Below are positions 1-6,220 of a stretch of DNA of 12,592 nucleotides, piece after piece; position 1 is the first letter of the stretch, and each line of letters begins with the position of its first letter. The position numbers and the translations under genes are program-made. Source of the stretch: Gammaproteobacteria bacterium (GTDB lineage Bacteria; Pseudomonadota; Gammaproteobacteria; SZUA-229); assembly GCA_016764035.1 (NCBI GenBank), contig JAESSQ010000007.1, positions 1 through 12,592 of the forward strand, in the 5' to 3' direction. A model generated the notes under the pieces. It was not told the origin of the DNA and searched no databases. It saw nothing but the letters and a program-made list of their open reading frames with translations.

Positions 1-2
1 GT

Positions 3-71
3 TTTAACAACAGTGATCCAAAAATTCAATTAAAACAGTTGAATCAGTGGGTTAAGAGAGAAATGGGCTAG
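3..71 (+). CDS. Possible 3' end of an upstream gene (partial)
   Basis: From base 3 one frame stays open for 22 codons to a TAG at 69-71, ending in Leu-Asn-Gln-Trp-Val-Lys-Arg-Glu-Met-Gly. The stop lies 44 bases before the ychF start, a plausible operon spacing. I do not recognise the peptide. It does not resemble the C-terminus of peptidyl-tRNA hydrolase, the usual upstream neighbour of ychF in gammaproteobacteria. A 22-codon open frame can occur by chance, so this is a weak call based only on position and an amphipathic-looking tail. Confidence 0.3.
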   Translation, partial: FNNSDPKIQLKQLNQWVKREMG

Positions 72-115
72 TTATCTAGGACAGCCCCTTTTTATGAATT
101 TTCAGGAGTTAAGCA

Positions 116-1207
116 GTGGGTTTTAAATGTGGCATCGTAGGTTTACCTAATGTAGGGAAATCCACCTTATTTAATGCCTTAACAAAAGCGGGCATACAGG
201 CAGAAAACTATCCGTTTTGCACTATCGAGCCTAATATCGGTATCGTGTTCGTACCGGATGCACGTATGGATAAGCTAGCAGACATCGTTAAACCTCAACG
301 AGTTGTGCCGACATCGATGGAGTTCGTGGATATTGCAGGTTTAGTTGCCGGGGCATCCAAAGGTGAAGGTTTAGGCAATAAATTCCTTGCTAACATCCGA
401 GAGACGGATGCCATCGCACATGTGGTTCGTTGTTTTGATAATGATGATATCGTGCATGTCGAAGGTAATATTAATCCGATTAGTGATATCGAAGTTATCG
501 ATACCGAACTGGCATTGTCAGATCTTGAGTCGGTCGATAAAGCGGTCGACAAAGTCGGTCGAGTAGCTAAAAGCGGTGATAAAGAAGCGAAGGAAAAATT
601 TGCGTTGCTGGAAAAAGTATCGGCTCATCTCAATGAAACCAAACCCGTTCGTTCGATGGGTTTGAACGAGGATGATCTGGCTAGCCTCTATGACCTGCAC
701 CTATTAACCGTAAAACCGGTAATGTACATCGCCAATGTCAGTGATGATGGCTTTGAAAATAACCCCTATCTCGACGCCGTAAAACAACGTGCTGAAGAAG
801 AAGGTGCCGTTGTGGTTGCCGTGTGCGCCGCCATTGAAGAAGAGCTTATCGAACTGGACGTTGATGAAGCCAGCGAGTTTCTCGATGACCTGGGTCTAGA
901 CGAGCCTGGTTTAAACCGCGTGATACGCGCCGGTTATACCTTATTAGGCTTGCAAACATACTTCACTGCAGGTGTAAAAGAAGTAAGGGCCTGGACAGTA
1001 GCCATCGGTGCGACCGCACCAAAGGCCGCCGCCGTCATTCACACCGATTTTGAAAAAGGTTTTATCCGTGCAGAAACCATTGCCTATCAAGACTTTGTCG
1101 ATAACAATGGCGAGCAGGGCGCAAAAGAAGCCGGTAAGTTACGTGTTGAGGGTAAAGACTATATCGTTAAGGATGGTGATGTAATGCATTTCCGCTTCAA
1201 CGTATAA
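116..1207 (+). CDS. ychF: Ribosome-associated ATPase YchF (Obg/TRAFAC family)
   Basis: The 363-residue product has the full length of bacterial YchF, a cytoplasmic nucleotide hydrolase of the Obg family that prefers ATP, binds ribosomes and is linked to oxidative-stress responses. The P-loop GLPNVGKST is at residues 9-17. The G3 motif DIAG is at 72-75, followed by a glycine-rich switch (GASKGEGLGN). The degenerate G4 motif NVSD is at about 207-210, where canonical GTPases have NKxD; this is the family reason for ATP use. The C-terminal TGS-like domain runs from about residue 280 to the end (WTVAIGATAPKAA through MHFRFNV). The start is GTG at 116, chosen because AGGAG at 104-108 sits seven bases upstream and the protein then begins MGFKCGIVGLPN as in homologues. 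No damage is seen. Confidence 0.98.
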   Translation: MGFKCGIVGLPNVGKSTLFNALTKAGIQAENYPFCTIEPNIGIVFVPDARMDKLADIVKPQRVVPTSMEFVDIAGLVAGASKGEGLGNKFLANIRETDAIAHVVRCFDNDDIVHVEGNINPISDIEVIDTELALSDLESVDKAVDKVGRVAKSGDKEAKEKFALLEKVSAHLNETKPVRSMGLNEDDLASLYDLHLLTVKPVMYIANVSDDGFENNPYLDAVKQRAEEEGAVVVAVCAAIEEELIELDVDEASEFLDDLGLDEPGLNRVIRAGYTLLGLQTYFTAGVKEVRAWTVAIGATAPKAAAVIHTDFEKGFIRAETIAYQDFVDNNGEQGAKEAGKLRVEGKDYIVKDGDVMHFRFNV

Positions 1208-1242
1208 CCACACAAGACGGTCATCGTATACCATATAAGATT

Positions 1243-1307
1243 GTCATCTCGACGATAGGAGAGATCTTAAATGGATAGAGTAAGATCCCTGCTATCGTCG
1301 AGATGAC
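1243..1307. repeat. Palindromic dispersed repeat, copy 1 (REP/MITE-like)
   Basis: Two 16-base arms (1243-1258 and 1292-1307) are perfect reverse complements. An inner pair, GATCTTA at 1263-1269 with TAAGATC at 1281-1287, extends the hairpin toward an 11-base loop. The outer arm reads GTCATCTCGACGATAG. It is followed by GGAGAGATCTTA, which matches closely a block at 10242-10267 (copy 2). It begins 36 bases past the ychF stop. No T-run follows the right arm, so it is not a standard intrinsic terminator, although the transcript could still fold and protect the 3' end of ychF mRNA. The combination of symmetry and a second diverged copy is why I call it a dispersed element. Confidence 0.75.
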
Positions 1308-1354
1308 CTAAATATATTTAGGCGCAATAAAAGAGGGGCTATACCCTTAAAATA

Positions 1355-1383
1355 TTGACATTAAGCCCATAAAACGGGAAAAT
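1355..1383 (+). promoter_or_regulatory. Candidate sigma-70 promoter for tRNA-Met
   Basis: A perfect -35 hexamer TTGACA (1355-1360) is followed by a 17-base spacer and GAAAAT (1378-1383) as a weak -10 (4 of 6 bases). The C-rich tract CCCCGCCC just downstream resembles the GC-rich discriminator of stable-RNA promoters under stringent control. The implied start near 1390 gives a leader of about 60 bases before the tRNA, to be removed by processing. Confidence 0.5.
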
Positions 1384-1449
1384 CCCCGCCCTTCATAGAA
1401 GGTTCGAAAGTAGTCCGTCCGGGCAGCTTTATATAGAAGATCGAATAAA

Positions 1450-1526
1450 GGTCATGTAGCTCAGCTGGTTAGAGCACGGCATTCATAATGCCGGGGTCGG
1501 TGGTTCAAGTCCACCCATGACCACCA
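1450..1526 (+). tRNA. tRNA-Met (CAT anticodon), probably elongator
   Basis: This is a 77-base cloverleaf. The acceptor stem is GGTCATG paired with CATGACC, and the CCA end is encoded at 1524-1526. The D arm contains AGCTCAGCTGGTTAGAGC. The anticodon stem CGGCA/TGCCG encloses the loop TTCATAA, anticodon CAT. The variable loop is of the GGGTC type, and the T arm GGTGG/CCACC encloses TTCAAGT. The fully paired first acceptor pair (G-C) excludes initiator tRNA, which has an unpaired first position. A CAT anticodon could also belong to tRNA-Ile2, whose C34 becomes lysidine; the variable-loop and stem pattern fits elongator Met better. The 3' end is immediately followed by a recombinase remnant, so this gene is a likely integration site. 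Confidence 0.95.
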
Positions 1527-1559
1527 TTAAAATCAACCAGTTACACCTCAATTTAGTTT

Positions 1560-1904
1560 TTAACGATTGTTAACTGTACCAATTTTGTACCAATATCGGG
1601 TACATTTTTCTCGAAAATGTTGTTTGCATAGCTCGCAAGATGATTCCCCCCCTAAGTGAGCGTAACGTCTAACCATCTCTGCACACGACCTGCCACCGAG
1701 TTCTTGCAGCGCGTTTAGCGGTGTTCCTGCTTGTACGTGCCACGACGCCCACGTGTGCCGTAGATCATGAAGCCTGAATCCTTCAAGCCCCGTTTTCTTC
1801 AACGCTTTATACCATGCCTTTGTGCTTACCTGATACACGGGCATTCCATCACCTACCGAATTGCAGTGGGCATGCAGCAGGGGAAAAAGGTCTTTACCTT
1901 GCAA
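1560..1904 (-). pseudogene. Tyrosine recombinase (phage/island integrase), C-terminal remnant
   Basis: The readable part is the C-terminal catalytic half of a phage-type integrase. MPVYQVSTKAWYKALKKTGL leads into box II HDLRHTW, supplying the catalytic His and Arg (residues 46 and 49 of the open frame). The nucleophile lies in RRYAHL (Tyr81). Related integrases also have ELGG where many relatives have LGH. Full integrases are about 320-400 residues; here the SAM-like DNA-binding domain and the first catalytic Arg are missing. The frame runs back to a stop at 1953-1955, but integrase similarity fades near 1887, where the oppositely oriented IS91 transposase begins, so the break probably came from that insertion or a later deletion. 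The apparent start is a TTG and is not a true start. The stop lies 34 bases from the tRNA-Met 3' end, the usual arrangement beside an att site. The protein is almost certainly inactive. Confidence 0.85.
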
Positions 1905-2406
1905 ACCCTGCCGCCGAGTGACAATGAAAGCAATGACTCCCAGATAGGGAAACTAGCAGGGTTTAGCTTACATGCAGGCATCATGGCGCGGCCAGATCAG
2001 AGCAAGAAGCTGGAAAGGCTGTGTCGTTATATTTGTCGTCCAGCGGTATCAGAAAAGCGTCTGGCTATTACCTCTAGTGGCAATATACGTTATCAACTTA
2101 AAACGCCGTATCGAGATGGTACCACCCATGTGTTCTTTCAAGCGCTGGACTTTATTGCACGGTTGGTTGCATTGGTACCTAAGCCGCGCGTTAATCTGAC
2201 AAGGTACCACGGGGTTCTGGCACCAAATAGTAAACATCGTGTTTTAGTTACCCCGGCGCATCGTGGTAAAGGTGATTGCGTGTATTGAAGATACAGTTAT
2301 TATCAAGAAAATACTTGCACACTTAAAAGAGCAAACACCCGTCACAATAAAATATGTGATGCCAGAAGGCCGGTCGCTACCACAAAGTAGACTGATTGCT
2401 GATTAA
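1887..2406 (+). pseudogene. IS91-family transposase remnant, deleted and frameshifted
   Basis: Frame 1 (about 1887-2271) gives the middle of an IS91-type (Y2/HUH rolling-circle) transposase. KVFTLQTLP, GKLAGFSLHAG, KLERLCRYICRPAVSEKRL, YQLKTPYRDGTTHVFF, LDFIARLVALVPKPRVNLTRYHGVLAPN and VTPAHRGKG appear in the family order. At 2272 the similarity jumps to another frame, VIACIEDTVIIKKILAHL, ending at a TAA at 2404-2406; this is the family C-terminus. The stretch that normally lies between the two blocks (the WAQRLKRVF and CxxCGG zinc-binding segment) is absent, so a deletion joined them out of frame. The N-terminal half, with the HUH and catalytic tyrosines, is also missing. The left edge abuts the integrase remnant. 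The element cannot move by itself. Confidence 0.85.
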
Positions 2407-2743
2407 GATGGATGATATGCGAGTAAAAGGAATGGCTACAGATTGTTGGCAGGATGATGTTCGTCGGCATTATTGAAACAGACGAATAATCTCTAATCTT
2501 TGATGATTTGAGTTGATAAATACGTGGAGTATATCGGTTAGAGTCAGAGGGGAAGGGGTTGTTTTTAGGGTTCTTTGTTTTGACTGGGGTTCGAAAGGGT
2601 GTTTATACTGCCTATACTTTGCCCTTGTATTAGGTCTTATAGATTCAAAAGTGAACTGTCCCCTTAACCCAATGATAGCTGATCGACAACTGGGGTTAAT
2701 ATTTTAAGGGTTTTGACCTCATAAAATTTACCCCATAGATTTT
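2407..2743. other. Non-coding stretch, possible IS91 3' flank
   Basis: No credible gene is visible; the 64-codon plus-strand ORF at 2513-2707 has no recognisable motif or good ribosome binding site. Because it directly follows the IS91 transposase C-terminus, the first 250 bases may be the element's own 3' untranslated end; this is inference from position. A short inverted repeat, TTAACCC (2664-2670) with GGGTTAA (2693-2699), is present. The 11-mer TATTTTAAGGG occurs at about 2700-2710 and again at 4756-4766, next to the IS3-like element. I cannot say whether that is meaningful. Confidence 0.4.
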
Positions 2744-2744
2744 A

Positions 2745-3180
2745 GTCGATGACTTTTAATCTGGCTCGGGTAGATTTAGGCTACAACCTGATTTCTACTG
2801 ACATTGCCATTCCAGGCGGACCCACATCGAGCCGCAAATTTAGAATGATTGTCGTCATAGCTGATGACGTTAATCTTGCTCGGATAGACTTTGGTTAGAA
2901 CCTGATTCCTGCTGACATCGCCATTCCAGGCGGACCCACATCGAGCCGCAAATTTAGAATGATTGTCGTCATAGCTGATGACGCTAATCTTGCTCGGATA
3001 GACTTTGGTTAGAACCTGATTCCTGCTGACATCGCCATTCCAGGCGGACCCACATCGAGCCGCAAATTTAGAATGATTGTCATCATAGTTGACGACGTTA
3101 ACCACGCTCGAGAAGAGAACAGTCTCAACCGTATTTCTTTTGACGTTCCCATTCCAAGTTGAGCCACACCGAGCCGCAAA
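2745..3180 (-). repeat. Tandem 114-bp repeat array, about 3.8 units
   Basis: Four head-to-tail units are spaced exactly 114 bases apart, visible as GCCGCAAAT at 2831, 2945, 3059 and 3173. On the minus strand the units are 3180-3067, 3066-2953, 2952-2839 and 2838 to about 2745. Units 2 and 3 are almost identical in DNA, indicating a recent duplication or homogenisation. Unit 1 is clearly diverged. Unit 4 stays alignable to about 2745, well past the stop codon at 2776-2778 that ends the reading frame. The period is divisible by three, so unit number can change without shifting the frame. Confidence 0.95.
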
Positions 3181-3264
3181 TGCGGAGTGAGATGAGGCAT
3201 TTGAGCCGGTGTTTGGAGCGGTTGAAAAAATGTTTTTCAGGCTTTGGAATATTGCAGAAATCAT
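2776..3264 (-). CDS. Small tandem-repeat protein of unknown function
   Basis: The 162-residue product has an N-terminal segment (residues 1-28, MISAIFQSLKNIFSTAP then Ser/Asn-rich) without a clear signal peptide. Three 38-residue repeats follow at 29-66, 67-104 and 105-142, and a fourth of 20 residues at 143-162. The consensus is FAARCGSxWNGxVxRNxV, a variable middle, and YDDNHSK at the end. Each unit has one Cys and one Trp. Alternating hydrophobic residues suggest beta structure (inference). ATG at 3264 has AGAAGGA about eight bases upstream, a good ribosome binding site. In unit 4 an AAA Lys codon of the other units is TAA; the DNA after it would still encode repeat-like residues (IYPSQI), so the protein was probably longer. 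The ORF sits alone between IS remnants. I do not recognise the family. The conserved WNG, RN and DDNH positions in the diverged unit 1 favour a real protein. Confidence 0.6.
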   Translation of the reverse strand: MISAIFQSLKNIFSTAPNTGSNASSHSAFAARCGSTWNGNVKRNTVETVLFSSVVNVVNYDDNHSKFAARCGSAWNGDVSRNQVLTKVYPSKISVISYDDNHSKFAARCGSAWNGDVSRNQVLTKVYPSKINVISYDDNHSKFAARCGSAWNGNVSRNQVVA

Positions 3265-3570
3265 GGTTTGTTATCCTTCTTTATGTTGTGGAAATAGTGG
3301 TGTGGACAAGAAATATAACGCTAAAAGTAAACATCGTAATTTTATTGTCTCTACTAATTATTACTGCTGTTTTTATGTCGAAAGACCTCTGCGACCTAAT
3401 TTCGCAGAAACCAGAACATTTTATATCACAATACGGCGGACACTTTTAGTCTATATGAACTTAAAGTTCGTGAGATTATTAAAATTTGATTCGATTTACT
3501 GGTTTATTGGATGGGTTTCTGGCGGTATTGAGCGGTAATGTCTTTTCAATCGAAAGTTCTTCTGTGTTGT
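3265..3570. other. Intergenic stretch without a recognisable gene
   Basis: This is AT-rich sequence between the repeat-protein start and the IS3-family element. Plus-strand open frames cross it (3159-3449 and 3209-3538), but they begin inside the antisense of the repeat gene and show no consistent family. The 24-codon end at 3375-3449 (finishing PEHFISQYGGHF) faintly recalls the tail of YHS-domain proteins. I would not call it a gene. The minus-strand promoter of the repeat gene should lie here, but no good -35/-10 pair stands out. Confidence 0.4.
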
Positions 3571-3591
3571 CCTGGTGTAAACCTACCTCTT

Positions 3592-4440
3592 TTAGTGCCA
3601 TCCCTTATTAGAGTTTTCTAGTTCGTGTTTCTGCCGATATTCGACAGGTGTTAATTTTCCTAATGATTTATGCGGTCTTTTTTCATTGTATTTAGTTATC
3701 CATTTTTCAGTAATATCTTTAACTTCAGTCAAACTACTAAAAAGATAAAGATCTAATACCTCAGTTCGGTACGTTCGATTGAACCGTTCTATAAATGAAT
3801 TTTGAGTCGATTTTCCTGGTTGGATGAAATCCAGTAATACGCCGTGCTCTTCTGCCCAGTCAGCTAAAGTGATGGAGATAAACTCAGGGCCATTATCACA
3901 ACGTATCTTTTCAGGGTAACCTCGCTGCGCAACAATACGATCAAGCACACGCACTACTCGTTGTGCTGGCAAACTCAGATCAATTTCAATCACTAATACT
4001 TCACGGTTAAAATCATCAACAATATTAAATGTTCGGAAGCGCCGACCGCTCATTAATGCATCACTCATAAAATCCATCGACCAGGCTTGATTAATAAGCT
4101 CTGGTACATGTAGTGGCTGCGGATGACGGTTAGGTAGCCTTTTCTTCGCTTTACGCCTGAAGCTCAACTTCAGTAATTTATATATCCGGTAAACGCGTTT
4201 GTGATTCCAAGACTTACCCTCTCGCCTTAACGTGTCAAACATTAGGCCAAAACCGTACATCGGTTCGTCTTCTGCCAGACGTCACAACGCATCTATTACC
4301 GGCTGGTTTCGTTGCATATCCCGCTTGTAGGCATAACTACTACGACTAATATTAACAATGCCACAAGCAAGCCGGTGGCTAATATTATGTTCTGCTTTCA
4401 AATAATCAACCAGCCCCCGCTTGTCCACTGGCTTTAAAAC
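3592..4440 (-). pseudogene. IS3-family transposase orfB, one nonsense codon
   Basis: Read in the -1 frame from the end of orfA, this is a 282-codon DDE integrase-type transposase: VLKPVDKRGLVDYL, HRLACGIVNISRSSYAY, then MYGFGLMFDTLRREGKSWNHKRVYRIY. The catalytic core shows the first Asp in WSMDFMSDAL, the second in CDNGPEF and the Glu in QNSFIERFNRTYR. The end PHKSLGKLTPVEY is typical of the family. A single TGA at 4282-4284 interrupts it between IDAL and RLAEDEP; CGA to TGA (Arg to stop) is the simplest cause. Translation restarting at the ATG at 4258-4260 would give a 222-residue protein with an intact DDE core but no N-terminal helical region. The element is probably immobile on its own unless the stop is read through. 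Confidence 0.85.
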
Positions 4441-4700
4441 TTTTTTTCAATAACGTCCTTTAGCGCTACATTTTCAAGGCTTAAATTGGCATACATTTGT
4501 TTCAAACGTCGATTTTCATTCTCAAGCCCTTTCAAGCGTTTTATGTCTGAGGCTTCCATGCCACCGTATTTACTCTTCCAATTATAATAAGTCGCATCTG
4601 CAATGTGGTATTCACGACAGACTTCTGCGACTTTTCTACCAGCCTCTACTTCTTTCAAAATACGAATAATTTCACTTTCTGTATGGTGTGTCTTTCTCAT
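4434..4700 (-). CDS. IS3-family transposase orfA (helix-turn-helix)
   Basis: This is an intact 88-residue OrfA of the transposase_8 type. An N-terminal helix-turn-helix (about residues 5-45: SEIIRILKEVEAGRKVAEVCREYHIADATYYNWKSKYG) binds the terminal repeats. A leucine-zipper-like coiled coil (about 55-85) ends in ALKDVIEKKF and serves in multimerisation. The start ATG at 4700 has AGGAG (complement of 4708-4712) seven bases upstream. The stop overlaps the beginning of the orfB frame, so full transposase would be an OrfAB fusion made by -1 frameshifting. Alone, OrfA acts as a regulator or inhibitor in this family. Confidence 0.93.
   Translation of the reverse strand: MRKTHHTESEIIRILKEVEAGRKVAEVCREYHIADATYYNWKSKYGGMEASDIKRLKGLENENRRLKQMYANLSLENVALKDVIEKKF
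4440..4446 (-). promoter_or_regulatory. Programmed -1 frameshift slippery site (A AAA AAG)
   Basis: Read on the minus strand, the last codons of orfA are GAA AAA AAG TTT TAA, containing the heptamer A AAA AAG in the orfA frame. Slipping back one base gives ...AAA GTT TTA AAG CCA, which enters orfB as VLKPVDKRG. This is the classical IS3-family signal for making OrfAB. I did not identify the stimulatory downstream structure. Confidence 0.8.
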
Positions 4701-4759
4701 TTTAATTCTCCTACTAGGGTTAGTTTAATCGGAGAACTCTAAATGTGGGCGGGACTATT

Positions 4760-5122
4760 TTAAGGGATGATTACAGATTCGATGATTTGTACTGAGCTAT
4801 CAATTCGTATTATTACCAAACGCTTAATTTGTTCATTTTGACCTAGTCCAATTCCATATTTGGGCTTAGATCGGTTAGCATGCCCGTGCTAGTAATGACT
4901 TCTTAAGTGTAACTGTGTTCTGTTGTTGTCTCTACTCGTATACGCGTTCCTAGTGAGTTAGCCTGGTCAGTTTGAAACTGCAATAAAATTAGCCCTTGAA
5001 CGATTTAGAAAAGCCCTGACTGGTCCATCCATGTTGAGCCAGACAATGTCTGGTTTACCAACATTATCCAAATCGGTAATTAAGGGAGATTGTCCATAAT
5101 AAGGATTTTCTAGGCCTGCATA
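4760..5122 (-). pseudogene. ASPIC/UnbV (with FG-GAP/VCBS) protein, frameshifted C-terminal remnant
   Basis: Three pieces on the minus strand join into one C-terminus. Frame A (5122-4967) reads YAGLENPYYGQSPLITDLDN and on to GKPDIVWLNMDGPVRAFLNR, a calcium-binding-like FG-GAP/VCBS unit, then stops. Frame B (from about 4975) reads FQTDQANSLGTRIRVETTTEHSYT, a stop, then EVITSTGMLTDLSP. Frame C reads KYGIGLGQNEQIKRLVIIRIDSSVQIIESVI and ends at a TAA at 4760-4762. ANSLGTRIRVET, STGMLTDLSP and GIGLGQ...I form the usual order of the ASPIC/UnbV domain in large secreted or periplasmic repeat proteins. At least two frameshifts and one internal stop make it non-functional. The N-terminal bulk is missing; nothing similar is seen beyond 5130. 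The 3' end abuts the IS3-family element. Confidence 0.75.
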
Positions 5123-5359
5123 AAAAAGATAGTGTACTTAAAACGGATATTTTCCTGGCAGGTTTTGCATAATGTATCCAATGCGGTGTTTCGAATTCAC
5201 ATAACTGAAATAATTGAAGAGGTTAAAGACCCGACCATTTTTAAGCACTTATCCAAAGGGGGGCATCGTTTGATGCACCTGTTTTTTAAGCATGCTATTC
5301 AACGTGTATTTTGTATGCGTTTAGACTAATTATCGTATGTTAAACGGGAGCGTATGGCA

Positions 5360-5815
5360 TTATGCCAGTGACCTGTATATCCATAAAAATATTTGTTCAG
5401 CAATTATTATTGCAATAACAACAATAATGAATGTAACCACCCCGTGTACTGGGCCGTTAAATAAAACACTGTCACCAAAGGCGAGGTTTATAACGCCTAA
5501 AATAATCAATTTCGATATGAAGAGTATTGTCCATGTTGAGAATACTCGAAGTATCTTTGCTTTTAAATCAGGGTTACTTTTAAATATATTGGCGACATGA
5601 TGCTCGATTGCTATTGTAAGCTGCAGCAGTATTTGAAGTAGTACAGCAACCAATAAAGAAATTGAGAAATGTTCTATATATACATTGTCCCAGTACTCAT
5701 TGAACAGATTAAGTACTGTAAGATCAATTAGAACAAAAAATGTGTATCGTACAAAAAGTTGCTGCCTTCTTGAAAATGATCCAGCGTGTTCGTTTTTTAT
5801 AATGCTATCTATCAT
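5360..5815 (-). CDS. Conserved four-helix inner-membrane protein, unknown function
   Basis: The 151-residue product has four predicted membrane segments at about 21-38 (FVRYTFFVLIDLTVLNLF), 50-70 (FSISLLVAVLLQILLQLTIAI), 97-114 and 126-147. A hydrophilic N-terminus (residues 1-20, SRRQQ) and a basic linker between helices 2 and 3 (FKSNPDLKAKILR) are also present. Charged or polar residues near the helices (RY, EHH, the GDSVLFNGPVHG loop) look like conserved sites. The impression that it belongs to a conserved hypothetical family of marine and soil proteobacteria is recollection, not a database result. The start ATG at 5815 has only a weak purine tract (CTGAGAA). It lies downstream of the GlsB-like gene in the same direction with a 120-base gap containing a hairpin, so the two may be separate transcripts. 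Confidence 0.85.
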   Translation of the reverse strand: MIDSIIKNEHAGSFSRRQQLFVRYTFFVLIDLTVLNLFNEYWDNVYIEHFSISLLVAVLLQILLQLTIAIEHHVANIFKSNPDLKAKILRVFSTWTILFISKLIILGVINLAFGDSVLFNGPVHGVVTFIIVVIAIIIAEQIFLWIYRSLA

Positions 5816-5867
5816 AAATTATTTTCTCAGTAGATTTCTTTGCATGTCTAACGTCACAAATCACTAA

Positions 5868-5908
5868 CCACCCAAAGCCGTATAGCGAAGTGGTGCAGTT
5901 TTGGGTGG
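5868..5908 (-). terminator. Stem-loop downstream of the GlsB-like gene
   Basis: CCACCCAAA (5868-5876) pairs with TTTGGGTGG (5900-5908), a nine-base perfect stem with a 23-base loop. It begins 28 bases past the stop of the GlsB-like gene. In that transcript the stem is followed by TTAGTGATTTG, which lacks a continuous U-run, so intrinsic termination would be weak. A role in mRNA 3'-end stability is as likely. Confidence 0.5.
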
Positions 5909-5935
5909 CACGAGTGAATTTTTCTTGTTAGGTTG

Positions 5936-6187
5936 TTATGCTTTTTTAATAATGCCTATAACAAATAGCAACAAGACGGCGCCAACAGTTGCTGTAAGGA
6001 CTGAGCCAATTAATCCTCCTGCCGAAATACCCAGTAAACCAAATACAAAGCCACCTAATACCGCACCTATTACGCCGATAACGATATTGATGAGTAGTCC
6101 AAAACCACCACCTTTCATCAAGGTTCCAGCTATCCAACCTGCTACGGCACCAATCGCTAAAAATATAAGTAATCCTGTTATGTCCAT
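5936..6187 (-). CDS. GlsB/YeaQ/YmgE family stress-response membrane protein
   Basis: The 83-residue, almost wholly hydrophobic and glycine-rich protein has three membrane helices (about 5-22, 29-50 and 60-80) and a short basic tail (IIKKA). It carries the family's landmarks: an N-terminal LIFLAIGAVAGWIAG, the charged turn TLMKGGGFG after helix 1, and IVIGVIGAVLGGFVFGLLG. Members (formerly 'transglycosylase-associated') are small inner-membrane proteins induced in stationary phase or by stress; their biochemical role is not established. The start ATG at 6187 has AGGGGTG about six bases upstream. An inverted repeat and a possible promoter lie upstream. Confidence 0.93.
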   Translation of the reverse strand: MDITGLLIFLAIGAVAGWIAGTLMKGGGFGLLINIVIGVIGAVLGGFVFGLLGISAGGLIGSVLTATVGAVLLLFVIGIIKKA

Positions 6188-6220
6188 AATTTCACCCCTG
6201 TTGTTATCAAAAATAAAATA

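Larger units (their letters stand above)
3565..4757 (-). mobile_element. IS3-family insertion sequence (IS407-like), orfB inactivated
   Basis: The element has the orfA/orfB arrangement of the IS3 family on the minus strand. The ends are approximate. Reading inward, the left end (about ACCTACCTCTTTTAGTGCC from 3581) and the complement of the right end (about TCCCGCCCACATTTAGAGTTC from 4753) align as an imperfect inverted repeat of roughly 24 bases with about 13 matches. The right boundary must be at or before about 4760, because the ASPIC/UnbV remnant resumes there. I could not find a convincing 3-4 bp target duplication. Group assignment rests on the orfA sequence (KYGGMEASDIKRLKGLENENRRLKQMYANLSLEN) and the orfB MDF-D-E catalytic core. 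Confidence 0.8.

Noticed and set aside
1767..1886. N-terminal extension of the long plus-strand frame through the integrase region
   Set aside because: It is antisense to the recombinase remnant. IS91 similarity begins only at KVFTLQTLP, so the apparent 173-residue ORF is a chance fusion.
2117..2136. Possible second att site: CCACCCATG shared with the tRNA-Met 3' end
   Set aside because: Only nine bases match, and they lie inside the IS91 transposase where the sequence is fixed by the protein (DGTTHV), so it is coincidence.
2745..3180. CRISPR array
   Set aside because: The units are 114 bp with no conserved-repeat/variable-spacer alternation, the period is a multiple of three, the frame is open and no cas gene is present.
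3375..3449. Short frame ending PEHFISQYGGHF, similar in shape to YHS-domain tails
   Set aside because: Only about ten residues are suggestive, and no upstream YHS core (with its Cys) can be read in any nearby frame.
5132..5329. 65-codon plus-strand open frame starting with GTG (YLKRIFSWQVLHNVSN...)
   Set aside because: There is no ribosome binding site, no recognisable motif and no partner gene. It fills a gap between a pseudogene and a membrane protein and is most likely chance or debris.
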